Shown here piece after piece: positions 24,865-33,595 of a stretch of DNA of 64,000 bases. A model generated the notes under the pieces. It did not search any database. It had not been told where the DNA came from and saw nothing but the letters and a program-made list of their open reading frames with translations. Origin of the DNA: NCEH01 sp040049195. Its GTDB lineage: Bacteria; Pseudomonadota; Alphaproteobacteria; Rhizobiales; Xanthobacteraceae. The position numbers were made by a program, and so were the translations under genes. How positions within the stretch are numbered: position 1 is the first letter of the stretch; each line of letters begins with the position of its first letter. The stretch lies in NCBI RefSeq assembly GCF_040049195.1, contig NZ_JBDZDL010000002.1; one strand, given 5' to 3'.

Positions 24865-26379
24865 TCACTGGCCTCTCTTGGCATGGGCGGCGAAGCGCAC
24901 CGCTTCCTCGCCGGCGCGGAACAGGGCCTTGGCCTTGTTGATGCATTCCTGGTGCTCGCTCAGCGGCACGGAATCATACACCAGCCCGGCGCCGGCCTGC
25001 ACATACATGCGCCCGTCCTTCACCACCGCGGTGCGCAGGACGATGCAGGTGTCCATCTCGCCATTGGCGCTGAAATAGCCGATGGCGCCGGCATAGATGC
25101 CGCGCTTGTCCTTCTCCAGCTCGTCGATGATCTCCATGGCCCGCACCTTGGGCGCGCCGGAAACCGTGCCGGCGGGAAAGCCCGCCGCGAGCGCGTCGAG
25201 CGCATCGAAGCGCGGATCCACCTTGCCCTCGACGTTGGAGACGATGTGCATCACCTGGCTGTAGCGTTCGATGAAGAAGCTGTCGGTGACCTCCACCGTG
25301 CCGATCTGCGAGACCCGGCCGGCATCGTTGCGGCCGAGGTCCAGCAGCATCAGGTGTTCGGCCCGCTCCTTGGGGTCGGCGAGCAATTCCTGGGCGAGCG
25401 CCTCGTCCTCCACATGGGTGGCGCCGCGCTTGCGGGTGCCGGCGATGGGCCGGACGGTGACCTTGCCGTCGCGCAGCCGCACCAGGATTTCCGGGCTGGA
25501 GCAGACGACGGAAAAGCCCTCGAAGTTCAGATACACCAGAAACGGTGCCGGATTGACCCGCCGCAACGCCCGGTAGAGCGCGAACGGGGGCAAGGCGAAC
25601 GGGCTTTCGAAGCGCTGGGAGAGCACCACCTGGAAGATGTCGCCGGCGCGGATGTAATCCTTCGCCTTTTCCACCATGGCGCAGAACTCGGCCTCGGTGG
25701 TGTTGGAGACGGGCTCCACATGGGTGTGGAATGGCTCCGGCGCCGGGTGGGCCATGGGCCGGTCGAGGCCCGCCACCACGCTGTCGAGCCGCGCGAGCGC
25801 CGCCTCGAACGCCGCCCGGGCCGACACGCCCTCCTGCGGGCGCACCGGCGTCACGGCGGTGAGTTCGTCCTTCACGGCATCGAACACCACCATCAGCGTC
25901 GGGCGGATGAGCAGGGCTTCCGGCACGCCGATGGGGTCGGGCTTGGCCGGAGCGAGGCGCTCCATCTGGCGCACCATGTCATAGCCGAGATAGCCGAACA
26001 CGCCCGCCGCCATGGGCGGGGCGCCGGCCGGCAGGTCGATGGCCGATTCGGCGAGCAGGCTGCGCAGGGCCATCAGCGGCGGCTCCGCGCAGGGCTCGAA
26101 GGTGCGTGTGTCACGCAGGGCGGAACGGTTGATTTCCGCCTTGTCGCCATTGGCCCGCCAGATCACGTCGGGATCGAGGCCGATCATGGAATAGCGGCCG
26201 CGCGTCTGGCCGCCCTCCACCGATTCCAGCAGGAACGCATTGGGCTTTTCGCCCGCAATCTTGAGGAAGGCGGAAACCGGCGTCTCGAGGTCCGCGATCA
26301 GGGTGGTGGTCACCACCTGCGCCTCGCCGCGCGCGTAGCGCTGGGCGAAGGCATCGAAATCCGTGGGAGCGTTCATCAT
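24865..26379 (-). CDS. trpE: Anthranilate synthase component I
   Basis: Chorismate-using subunit of anthranilate synthase, 504 residues. The C-terminal chorismate-binding domain shows PSPEILV-like SSPEILVRL, PIAGTRKRG, ELLADPKERAEHLMLLDLGRND and GTVSGAPKVRAMEIIDELE. The N-terminal region carries the LLESVEGGQTRGRYSMIG block that includes the tryptophan feedback site. It is a stand-alone TrpE, not fused to TrpG, and lies eight bases downstream of the ppiD-like gene. No trp leader peptide or attenuator was recognised. Confidence 0.96.
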   Translation of the reverse strand: MMNAPTDFDAFAQRYARGEAQVVTTTLIADLETPVSAFLKIAGEKPNAFLLESVEGGQTRGRYSMIGLDPDVIWRANGDKAEINRSALRDTRTFEPCAEPPLMALRSLLAESAIDLPAGAPPMAAGVFGYLGYDMVRQMERLAPAKPDPIGVPEALLIRPTLMVVFDAVKDELTAVTPVRPQEGVSARAAFEAALARLDSVVAGLDRPMAHPAPEPFHTHVEPVSNTTEAEFCAMVEKAKDYIRAGDIFQVVLSQRFESPFALPPFALYRALRRVNPAPFLVYLNFEGFSVVCSSPEILVRLRDGKVTVRPIAGTRKRGATHVEDEALAQELLADPKERAEHLMLLDLGRNDAGRVSQIGTVEVTDSFFIERYSQVMHIVSNVEGKVDPRFDALDALAAGFPAGTVSGAPKVRAMEIIDELEKDKRGIYAGAIGYFSANGEMDTCIVLRTAVVKDGRMYVQAGAGLVYDSVPLSEHQECINKAKALFRAGEEAVRFAAHAKRGQ

Positions 26380-26387
26380 CTTCGGGT

Positions 26388-28283
26388 TCAGTTCGTGCCG
26401 GCGCCGATCGCCTGCTGAAGCAGACGTTCGTTCACCGAGACGCCAATCTGGCTGCGCAACTGGGCAAGATATTGCAGCAGCAGGTCGGTTTCGATCTGCT
26501 GGCCGATGCGCGTCGCGGCCTGCTGTTCGGCCGGCGTCACCTCCGGCACCGTGATGCCCGTCACCTGGAACACGATGCGCTCGGCGGGCACGGTCCCGGA
26601 GGCGAGGCCGAAACCGTTGAGCGGGACATCGAAGATCTTGGCGACGGCATCAGCCGAGAAATCCGAGGCGGCGCGGCCTCTTTGCAGGTTCTGTGCAGTT
26701 TTCAATTCCAGCCCGGCGCCGGTGGCGACATCCACCAGCGGCTTGCCGCCCTGAAGGTCGGCCAGCAATTGCTTGGCCTTGGCATCCACCGCTTTGACGG
26801 TTTCGTCCTCGGTCCAGCGGGCGAGCACCTGATCGCGCACTTCGTCGAACGGACGCTCCCGGGCCGGCGTCACTTCATTGACGTCGTACCAGACATAGCC
26901 GCCGTTCTGCGGCAATTGCACCGGCTCGGTCTCGACGCCGGGCCGGGAGGCGAAGGCGCCGGCGACGACCTCGGCGCTGCCGGGAATGTCGCGAATCTCC
27001 GCCCCCGCGGGATCGCGGCCGGAGCGGTCCACCGCGTCGATGGTTTCGGTATGGAGTCCCAGCTTCTGCGCGATCTCGGCGAGGGTGGCTCCAGAGCCGC
27101 GCTCATCTTCGATGGAATCGTGCTTGTCGAGCAATTCGCGCCGTGCGCGATCGAGCGCAAGTTCCTTGCGCAACACGTCCTGCACCTGTTCGAACGGCTG
27201 TGTCTGGCCGGGTTCGATCTTGGTGACATGCACCAAAGCCGATCCGAACGCGCCGGGAATGGGCGCGCTGGTGCCATCGAGCGGCAGCGAGAATGCCGCC
27301 TCGGCGATCTTCGGATCGATGAGGTCGGAGCGCACGACGGTGCCGAGGTCGATGTCCTTCGGGGTGAGGCCACGCGCGGCGGCGATCTGCTCGAAGGTTT
27401 CTCCGGCCTTGATCTTGTCCGCCGCCTGCTGCGCCTCGTCGGCGTTGGAGAACACGATCTGCTGGACCGCGCGACGCTCCGGGCTGCCGAAGCGGCCGGG
27501 GTTGCGGTCGTAGGCCGCCTTCACGTCCGCATCCGCCACCTGCACCCAGGGCGCAAGGGTCGCAGGGGTGAGGGCAAGCACCGTGATCTTGCGATATTCC
27601 GGCGCCCGGAACGTGATCTTGTGGGTGTTGAAGAACGCCTGGAGCTGCTCGTCGGTGGGCATGGGCACCGGGCCGGCGGCGGTCGGGCCGACCGACATAT
27701 AGGCGACCGCACGCTGCTCGCTTTCATAGCGATGCGCGGCGTCCAGCAGGACCGCGGGCGCGGCGAGATCGCCGCCAAGCGCGGAGGCGATCTGCTGGCG
27801 TAGCATCCGCTGCTTCTCGGCCGCCAGGAAGCGCGGCTCGGTCAGATTGTTGGCGCGCAGAAGCTGCTGGAAATAAGCGGGATCGAATTCGGTCGCGCCG
27901 GGGCGGCGCAGGGCCGGATTGGCGCGCACGGCGCGGGCCACCTCTTCGTCGGAGATCGCAAGCCCCAGGGCCTTGGCGGTATCGTCGAGGGTCGCCTCGG
28001 CCACCATCTGGTTCAGGATCTGCCGGTCCAGGCCGAACGCGCGCGCCTGTTCGGGCGTGAACGGGCGCCCGGTGCGGCGGCCGATCTGCTGCACCTGGTC
28101 CAGATACTGCTGGCGGAACGCGTCGGCCGAAATCTCGGTGTCGCCGACCTTGGCGACTGCGCGGGCGCTTTGGCCCCGAAACACGTCTGCGATGCCCCAA
28201 ACGAGAAAGCTGACGGTGAGCAGAAGAAGGAAAGCCTTGGCGATGAAGCCGGAGGCGCCTTTACGGAGAGTCTGAAGTACCAT
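26388..28283 (-). CDS. PpiD/SurA-type membrane-anchored peptidyl-prolyl isomerase
   Basis: A 631-residue periplasmic folding factor. One N-terminal TM helix (FIAKAFLLLLTVSFLVWGIAD, about residues 13-33) is followed by a SurA_N-type chaperone domain (about 35-170) and parvulin-like regions: residues about 250-370 correspond to a PPIase domain, though its catalytic match is weak, with a second parvulin-like region further on. It is likely a PpiD homologue at the Sec exit. The conserved alphaproteobacterial pairing ppiD-trpE is seen here, with an eight-base gap. It is divergent from tpiA. Confidence 0.88.
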   Translation of the reverse strand: MVLQTLRKGASGFIAKAFLLLLTVSFLVWGIADVFRGQSARAVAKVGDTEISADAFRQQYLDQVQQIGRRTGRPFTPEQARAFGLDRQILNQMVAEATLDDTAKALGLAISDEEVARAVRANPALRRPGATEFDPAYFQQLLRANNLTEPRFLAAEKQRMLRQQIASALGGDLAAPAVLLDAAHRYESEQRAVAYMSVGPTAAGPVPMPTDEQLQAFFNTHKITFRAPEYRKITVLALTPATLAPWVQVADADVKAAYDRNPGRFGSPERRAVQQIVFSNADEAQQAADKIKAGETFEQIAAARGLTPKDIDLGTVVRSDLIDPKIAEAAFSLPLDGTSAPIPGAFGSALVHVTKIEPGQTQPFEQVQDVLRKELALDRARRELLDKHDSIEDERGSGATLAEIAQKLGLHTETIDAVDRSGRDPAGAEIRDIPGSAEVVAGAFASRPGVETEPVQLPQNGGYVWYDVNEVTPARERPFDEVRDQVLARWTEDETVKAVDAKAKQLLADLQGGKPLVDVATGAGLELKTAQNLQRGRAASDFSADAVAKIFDVPLNGFGLASGTVPAERIVFQVTGITVPEVTPAEQQAATRIGQQIETDLLLQYLAQLRSQIGVSVNERLLQQAIGAGTN

Positions 28284-28452
28284 TGCTCAGTCTGGTTTGA
28301 GGAGGGGCGCGGCCCCGACGCAGAAGGCGCGCATCATAGGGAGGGGCACCCCGCGCCGCAACGGCGCAGGCGGTGCTGTTTGCCGTGTTGCGCGCCCTCT
28401 GATAACCGGTCCGAAACTTCCCTGTCCATCCGTGTCTGTCCTGGAGGATTTC

Positions 28453-29211
28453 ATGCCCGCTGCCCGCCGTCCGCTCGTTGCCGGAAACTGGAAGATGAAC
28501 GGACTGCGGCACTCGGGGGCGGAATTGCTCGCCATGGTCGATGGCTATGACGCGACCCTGCAGGCCAGCGTCGATCTGTTGATCTGCCCGCCGGCCACCT
28601 TGATCGCCGGATTGGCGGGTGAGATCGCCGGCGCGGCCATCGCGATCGGCGGCCAGGATTGCCATGCCAAGCCCTGCGGGGCGCACACCGGGGATATTTC
28701 CGCCGAAATGATCGCCGATGCGGGCGGCACCTTCGTCATCGTCGGGCACAGCGAGCGCCGCACAGATCATGGCGAGAGCGACGCGATGGTCCGCGCCAAG
28801 GCGGCCGCTGCGCTGCGCGCCGGGCTGGTTCCGGTGGTCTGCGTCGGTGAGACTCAGGCGGAGCGCGATGCCGGTGCCTGCCTCCACGTGGTGGCGCAGC
28901 AGGTGCGCGGCTCGGTGCCGGACGAGGCCCCGGCAGACCGGCTGGTGATTGCCTATGAGCCGGTCTGGGCGATCGGATCGGGCCGCGTTCCGACGGTGGC
29001 GGAGGTTGAAGAGGTGCACGCCGAGATTCGCAGCGTGCTGCGGGCGCGTTTCGGCGCGGACGCGGAAAAGGTGCGAGTCCTCTACGGTGGCTCGGTGAAG
29101 CCGGAGAACGCAGTGCTCCTGCTCCATGCCGCGAACGTGGACGGCGCCCTGGTGGGCGGCGCGAGCCTTAAGTCGGCGGATTTCCTGGCCATCGCCCGCG
29201 CCTATCTGTGA
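28453..29211 (+). CDS. tpiA: Triosephosphate isomerase
   Basis: Interconverts dihydroxyacetone phosphate and glyceraldehyde-3-phosphate. The 252-residue TIM barrel has NWKMNG (catalytic Lys), IVGHSERR (catalytic His), the catalytic glutamate in AYEPVWAIGSG and the phosphate-binding YGGSVKPEN. GGAGGA precedes the ATG. The secG gene that often follows tpiA is absent; instead bamE converges on it. Confidence 0.97.
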   Translation: MPAARRPLVAGNWKMNGLRHSGAELLAMVDGYDATLQASVDLLICPPATLIAGLAGEIAGAAIAIGGQDCHAKPCGAHTGDISAEMIADAGGTFVIVGHSERRTDHGESDAMVRAKAAAALRAGLVPVVCVGETQAERDAGACLHVVAQQVRGSVPDEAPADRLVIAYEPVWAIGSGRVPTVAEVEEVHAEIRSVLRARFGADAEKVRVLYGGSVKPENAVLLLHAANVDGALVGGASLKSADFLAIARAYL

Positions 29212-29228
29212 GGCACGGGGCATCGCAA

Positions 29229-29264
29229 CAGGTTCAAGGTGCCGATGATGGCCCCCTGAACCTG
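29229..29264. terminator. Candidate bidirectional terminator between tpiA and bamE
   Basis: Inverted repeat CAGGTTCA (29229-29236) and TGAACCTG (29257-29264) with further pairing inside, between two convergent genes. No clear T tract follows on either side, so the terminator role is inferred from location. Confidence 0.45.
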
Positions 29265-29274
29265 CCCCGGCATC

Positions 29275-29856
29275 TTAAAGCGAGAAGTTGGTCGCGCTCA
29301 GCAATTGCTTGATGACGCTCAGCTCTTCGCCGCTGGTGGGGGTCTTCTGCGAGACGAAATCGAACACCTTGCCGTCCTGCAGGCCGTAGTTCGCGATGCG
29401 GGTGACGCGGCGGTTCTTGTCGAAATAGATCGCGAGCACCTTCTGCTCGGTAATCTCCGGCTTCAGGAAGGCGACGCGCTTTTCCACCTGCGAGATATAA
29501 TAGAAAACATCGCCCTGCACGGTGGAGACGGTGGAGGGCGTGCCGAGCACCAGCAGCACCTGTTCCTGGCTTGAGCCCACGGGAACCTGTTCCAGCGCGC
29601 CCTCGCTCATCACATAGCCGCGCTGGTAGGTCCGCACCACGCCGCTGATGGACGTGCCCGCCCCACCGACGAAGTTCGCGCAGCCGGACAGCGTGCCCGC
29701 CGTCACGACCAGCCCGAGCGCGGCGCAGACTTTCCTATGCAAGGCGCTACGCGAAACGGAACTTCTCACTTGCGATGACGCCACGCCGATTCCCTCGATT
29801 TCAGCCCGTGCGGCATATGCCGCCTGATCCCTGAGCGATGCCACTGCCCTTGCCAC
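29275..29856 (-). CDS. bamE: BamE/SmpA-OmlA family outer-membrane lipoprotein
   Basis: Accessory subunit of the BAM complex that inserts beta-barrel proteins in the outer membrane. The lipobox TLSGC puts the acylated cysteine at residue 59, and the mature part has the fold signature VPVGSSQEQVLLVLGTPSTVS and VFYYIS. The GTG at 29854-29856 has GGAGG before it but gives an unusually long pre-lipobox region of 58 residues; GTG at 29769 would give a normal lipoprotein signal but lacks a ribosome-binding site. The start is therefore uncertain. Confidence 0.82.
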   Translation of the reverse strand: MARAVASLRDQAAYAARAEIEGIGVASSQVRSSVSRSALHRKVCAALGLVVTAGTLSGCANFVGGAGTSISGVVRTYQRGYVMSEGALEQVPVGSSQEQVLLVLGTPSTVSTVQGDVFYYISQVEKRVAFLKPEITEQKVLAIYFDKNRRVTRIANYGLQDGKVFDFVSQKTPTSGEELSVIKQLLSATNFSL

Positions 29857-29930
29857 GACGCCTCCAGCGCGCTACGCCCCATGCTCATCCGCGTCTAGCC
29901 AACGAGCGACGCACAGACCCGCAAAAAGTG

Positions 29931-30491
29931 ATGCTGAATCTGTTTCGTCGACCCGAGCGCCGTGCGACCATCCAGCGCCTCTATGGCGTGATCGTGGCGC
30001 AGGCGCGGCAGCCCGCCTTCTATACCGACTTTGCCGTGCCCGATACCATAGAGGGGCGGTTCGAATTGGTATTGCTGCATACATTTCTGGTTTGCCATCG
30101 CCTCAAAAGCGGAGACGAGGCGAGCCGCGACATGTCGCAAATGGTGTTCGACGCGTTTCTCGACGACATGGACCGCACGTTGCGCGAAATGGGCGTCGGG
30201 GACCTTTCCGTGCCCAAGCGCATGAAGAAGATCGGCCAAGCGTTCTACGGCCGGGCCGGCGTGTTCGACGCGGCGTTGCAGGCGGATGCCGCCGCCGAAG
30301 CCTTGGACGAAGCCATCGCGCGAAATGTATATGAGGTGGAGCCGGCTGCGCTCGGCGCGCAGGGCAAGGCGCTCGCCACCTATGTGCGACAGGCGGTCGC
30401 GGTCCTCGCCGCAACCCCCACGGACCTGTTCGCGCGCGGCGAGGTTCATTTTCCCGCCCCGAATGCAGACGAGGGTGCCGCTCATGACTGA
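29931..30491 (+). CDS. Ubiquinol-cytochrome c chaperone family protein
   Basis: A 186-residue homologue of mitochondrial Cbp3/UQCC1, needed for cytochrome bc1 assembly. It begins MLNLFRRPERRATIQRLYGVI, then AFYTDFAVPDTIEGRFELVLLHTFLVCHRL and FLDDMDRTLREMGVGDLSVPKRMKKIGQAFYGR, the family core. No TM helix. It overlaps the following DUF177 gene by eight bases, the usual pairing in Rhizobiales. It is divergent from bamE. Confidence 0.88.
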   Translation: MLNLFRRPERRATIQRLYGVIVAQARQPAFYTDFAVPDTIEGRFELVLLHTFLVCHRLKSGDEASRDMSQMVFDAFLDDMDRTLREMGVGDLSVPKRMKKIGQAFYGRAGVFDAALQADAAAEALDEAIARNVYEVEPAALGAQGKALATYVRQAVAVLAATPTDLFARGEVHFPAPNADEGAAHD

Positions 30492-30999
30492 TCTGCCTTT
30501 TTCCTATCACCTGTCCGTGGCCGAGGTTCCGTCCCACGGCCTCACGGTGAATCTGGCGCCCGACGAGGCGCAGAGGAGCGCCTTGGCGCGTTTTCTGGAC
30601 ATTCCCGCCGTGCACGCTCTCACCGCCGAACTGCGGATCGTGCCGGAAGGCGAGGGCGCCCACGTGGCCGGGCGCCTCAAGGCGCGGGTGCGGCAGATCT
30701 CCGTCGTCTCGCTGGAGCCGTTCGACAGCGACCTCGAGGAAGAGATCGACGTGCATTTCGCGCCGGAGGAAGCCCTCGCGGCCCGCGCGGTCGATGAGGA
30801 CGATCCGGAGGCCGAGCTGGACCAGCCCGACGCCATCATCAACGGAAGCATCGATCTCGGGCATCTCGTAACGGAATTTCTTTCCCTTGCGCTCGATCCG
30901 TATCCCCGGTTGCCGGGAGAGGTTTTTGAAACCGTTGCTGAGGCGCCGGAGGCGCTCTCGCCGTTTGCGGAACTCGCCCGCCTGAAGGACAAGTCTTGA
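30484..30999 (+). CDS. DUF177 (YceD-like) protein
   Basis: A 171-residue protein of the YceD/DUF177 family, linked in other bacteria to 23S rRNA metabolism and usually located before rpmF/plsX/fabH. Here plsX follows 100 bases downstream and rpmF is absent. The C-terminal block GSIDLGHLVTEFLSLALDPYPRLPG is characteristic. The acidic stretch around residues 100-115 is typical. It probably shares a transcript with the preceding chaperone gene. Confidence 0.85.
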   Translation: MTDLPFSYHLSVAEVPSHGLTVNLAPDEAQRSALARFLDIPAVHALTAELRIVPEGEGAHVAGRLKARVRQISVVSLEPFDSDLEEEIDVHFAPEEALAARAVDEDDPEAELDQPDAIINGSIDLGHLVTEFLSLALDPYPRLPGEVFETVAEAPEALSPFAELARLKDKS

Positions 31000-31099
31000 T
31001 TGCCTGCGTCAAATATTGCGGTGTGCGCCCGAGTGGTTATTGTCCGCCCGCTCTGAAGCGGGTGCCCCGTCCGCAGAACAAACTGGAACGTTTGCCTCG

Positions 31100-32173
31100 A
31101 TGACCGTGCCCGTTCGCATTGCCGTTGACGCCATGGGCGGGGACCATGGACCGGAGACCGTCCTCGCCGGATGCGCGCTCGCGCTCGAACGGCATCCGGA
31201 CACGCAGTTCATCCTGTTCGGAAACGAAGAGCGCGTTCGCACCATCCTGGCCGCTCATACCACTCTCTCGGCGGCTTCCCGTGTCGTTCACACCGAGATC
31301 GTCGTCGGCATGGACGACAAGCCCAGCCAGGCGCTGCGCAACGGCCGCTACAAATCCTCCATGTGGCGCGCCATCGATGCGGTGAAGACCCATGATGCCG
31401 ATGCGGCGGTTTCGGCGGGCAATACCGGCGCGCTGATGGCCATGGCCAAGTTCAACCTGCGCACGATGCCGGGCATCGGCCGTCCGGCCATTGCCGCGAT
31501 CTGGCCGACCCTGCGCGGCGAGAGCATCGTGCTCGATGTCGGGGCATCGATCGGCGCGACCGCACAGAGCCTCGTCGAAATGGCGATCATGGGCTCGGCC
31601 ATGGCCCGCTCGGTGCTGAGCATCGAACGCCCCACCATCGGCCTGCTGAACGTGGGCGTGGAAGAGATTAAGGGCGTCGAAGAGGTCAAGGAAGCCGGCC
31701 GCCTGCTGCGCGAGGACACCGCCACCGACCTGCTCTATCACGGCTTCGTGGAAGGCAACGACATCGGCGCGGGTACAGTCGACGTGGTGGTGACGGAAGG
31801 GTTTTCCGGGAACATCGCGCTGAAGACCGCCGAAGGCACCGCCAAGCAATTGGCGAGCTATCTGCGCTCGGCGATGGGGCGGACCTGGCGCACCAAGCTC
31901 GGGTATCTCCTGGCGCGCGACGCCTTTCGCGTCTTGCGGGAAAAAATGGATCCCCGCCGCTCGAACGGCGGCGTTTTCCTTGGTCTCAACGGCGTGGTGA
32001 TCAAAAGCCACGGCGGCGCCGACGCGGAGGGTTTCGCGGCGGCCGTGGATCTTGGCTACGACATGGTGCGGCATCAATTGCTGTCGCGCATCAAAACCAG
32101 TCTCCTCGCGCGCATGCCCCCATCAGATGGGGCAGGGGCGACGGTGCCGGCAGAAGCGGAAGGTCAATCGTGA
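31100..32173 (+). CDS. plsX: Phosphate acyltransferase PlsX
   Basis: Transfers acyl groups from acyl-ACP to phosphate, starting glycerophospholipid synthesis. The 357-residue product starts MTVPVRIAVDAMGGDHGP and has AVSAGNTGALMAMAKFNL, LDVGASIGATAQSLVEMA, and VVTEGFSGNIALKTAEG. Residue 127 region shows Ala-Ser where many homologues have Ala-Asn (DVGAN), a common variant. The stop codon overlaps the GTG of fabH. Confidence 0.96.
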   Translation: MTVPVRIAVDAMGGDHGPETVLAGCALALERHPDTQFILFGNEERVRTILAAHTTLSAASRVVHTEIVVGMDDKPSQALRNGRYKSSMWRAIDAVKTHDADAAVSAGNTGALMAMAKFNLRTMPGIGRPAIAAIWPTLRGESIVLDVGASIGATAQSLVEMAIMGSAMARSVLSIERPTIGLLNVGVEEIKGVEEVKEAGRLLREDTATDLLYHGFVEGNDIGAGTVDVVVTEGFSGNIALKTAEGTAKQLASYLRSAMGRTWRTKLGYLLARDAFRVLREKMDPRRSNGGVFLGLNGVVIKSHGGADAEGFAAAVDLGYDMVRHQLLSRIKTSLLARMPPSDGAGATVPAEAEGQS

Positions 32174-33144
32174 GCGTCATGAAGTCCGTGGTCCGTGGTG
32201 TGGGCTCCTACCTGCCGGAACGAGTCCTCACCAATAGCGAACTTGCCCGCTCGGTTGACACGTCGGACGAATGGATCGTGCAGAGGACCGGCATCCGCGA
32301 GCGTCATATCGCCGCGACCGGCGAGATGACGTCGGACCTCGCGCGGCATGCCGCGCTCCGTGCGCTGGCGGATGCCGGCCTCGAGGCCGCCGACATTGAT
32401 TTGATCGTCCTCGCAACTTCGACGCCGGATCAAACCTTTCCCGCAACCGCTGCAACCGTCCAGGCGGAACTGGGCATCACGCGCGGCGCGGCCTTCGATC
32501 TGCAGGCCGTGTGCTCCGGCTTCGTGTTCGCGTTGGCAACCGCCGACGCGCATCTGCGCACCGGCAGCTTCAAGCGGGCGCTGGTGATCGGGGCGGAAAC
32601 CTTTTCGCGCATCCTCGACTGGGAAGATCGCGGGACCTGCGTGCTGTTCGGCGACGGCGCCGGGGCGCTAGTACTCGAGGCTCGCGACGCGGCGGATGTT
32701 GGCAATCGTGGGATTCTCACCACCCATTTGCGCTCCGATGGCCGCCACCGGAGCAAATTGTTTGTGGATGGCGGGCCCTCTTCGACCCAGACCGTCGGGC
32801 ATCTGCGGATGGAAGGCCGCGAGGTTTTCAAGCATGCCGTGGGCATGATTACCGATGTGATCGTGGACGCATTCGAGGCGGCCGGCGCCTCGGCGGAGAC
32901 GATCGACTGGTTCGTGCCGCATCAGGCCAATCGGCGGATCATCGACGCGAGCGCCCAGAAGCTTGGAATTGCACCATCCAAGGTTGTGACCACCGTGGAC
33001 ATCCACGGGAATACCTCTGCCGCCTCGATCCCCCTCGCGCTGGACGTGGCGCACAAGGATGGCCGCATCAAAACCGGTGACTTGGTTTTGCTGGAGGCCA
33101 TGGGCGGAGGCTTCACCTGGGGCTCCGCCCTAATCCGATGGTAA
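32170..33144 (+). CDS. fabH: Beta-ketoacyl-ACP synthase III
   Basis: Condenses acetyl-CoA with malonyl-ACP to start fatty-acid elongation. The 324-residue protein has the catalytic triad: cysteine in DLQAVCSGFVFALA, histidine in WFVPHQANRRIID and asparagine in DIHGNTSAAS. It starts at GTG 32170 overlapping the plsX stop; ATG at 32179 is an alternative. The operon is plsX-fabH-ihfA-merR. Confidence 0.97.
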   Translation: MSVMKSVVRGVGSYLPERVLTNSELARSVDTSDEWIVQRTGIRERHIAATGEMTSDLARHAALRALADAGLEAADIDLIVLATSTPDQTFPATAATVQAELGITRGAAFDLQAVCSGFVFALATADAHLRTGSFKRALVIGAETFSRILDWEDRGTCVLFGDGAGALVLEARDAADVGNRGILTTHLRSDGRHRSKLFVDGGPSSTQTVGHLRMEGREVFKHAVGMITDVIVDAFEAAGASAETIDWFVPHQANRRIIDASAQKLGIAPSKVVTTVDIHGNTSAASIPLALDVAHKDGRIKTGDLVLLEAMGGGFTWGSALIRW

Positions 33145-33230
33145 GTAAATCATTAATGACGTTTACCAGCCTCGCCCTGAGTGGATAGGGTCGCAACGGC
33201 TGTCCCTCTCTCTTGGGGCCGGGGAGACAT

Positions 33231-33548
33231 ATGGCTGGTAAGACGATAACGCGTGCCGATCTCTGTGAGGCGGTCTACCAACAGGTGGGCTTGTCGCGGA
33301 CGGAATCCGCAGCGCTTGTAGAACTTGTGCTGAGCGAAATTGCCGACTGCCTCGCCAAAGGCGAGACGGTGAAGCTTTCGTCTTTTGGCTCATTTGTCGT
33401 GCGCTCCAAGGGGCAGCGCATCGGCCGCAATCCGAAGACCGGCGAGGAGGTGCCAATCGAGCCCCGCCGCGTCATGGTCTTCAAGCCGTCCAGCATCTTG
33501 AAGAATCGCATAAACGGGCGCACAGAAAACGGCCTGGATCGCGACTGA
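33231..33548 (+). CDS. ihfA: Integration host factor subunit alpha
   Basis: Small DNA-bending protein that pairs with IHF-beta. The 105-residue product starts MAGKTITRADLCEAVYQQVG and contains the DNA-binding GRNPKTGEEVPIEPRRVMVFKPS arm. IHF sites are common at sigma-54 promoters, and one is predicted at the hupS promoter in this window. GGGGAGACAT precedes the ATG. Confidence 0.96.
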   Translation: MAGKTITRADLCEAVYQQVGLSRTESAALVELVLSEIADCLAKGETVKLSSFGSFVVRSKGQRIGRNPKTGEEVPIEPRRVMVFKPSSILKNRINGRTENGLDRD

Positions 33549-33557
33549 TCCGGTGGT

Positions 33558-33574
33558 GCGGGCATGACGCCCGC
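33558..33574. other. Hairpin between ihfA and merR
   Basis: GCGGGC (33558-33563), loop ATGAC, GCCCGC (33569-33574), in the 47-base gap. There is no T tract, so it may be a processing or attenuation structure. Confidence 0.3.
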
Positions 33575-33595
33575 AGTGCATGGAGGCGAGCGCAC

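Noticed and set aside
26380..26387. Trp leader peptide or attenuator before trpE
   Set aside because: Only eight bases separate trpE from the ppiD-like gene, and no Trp-codon leader or stem series was found.
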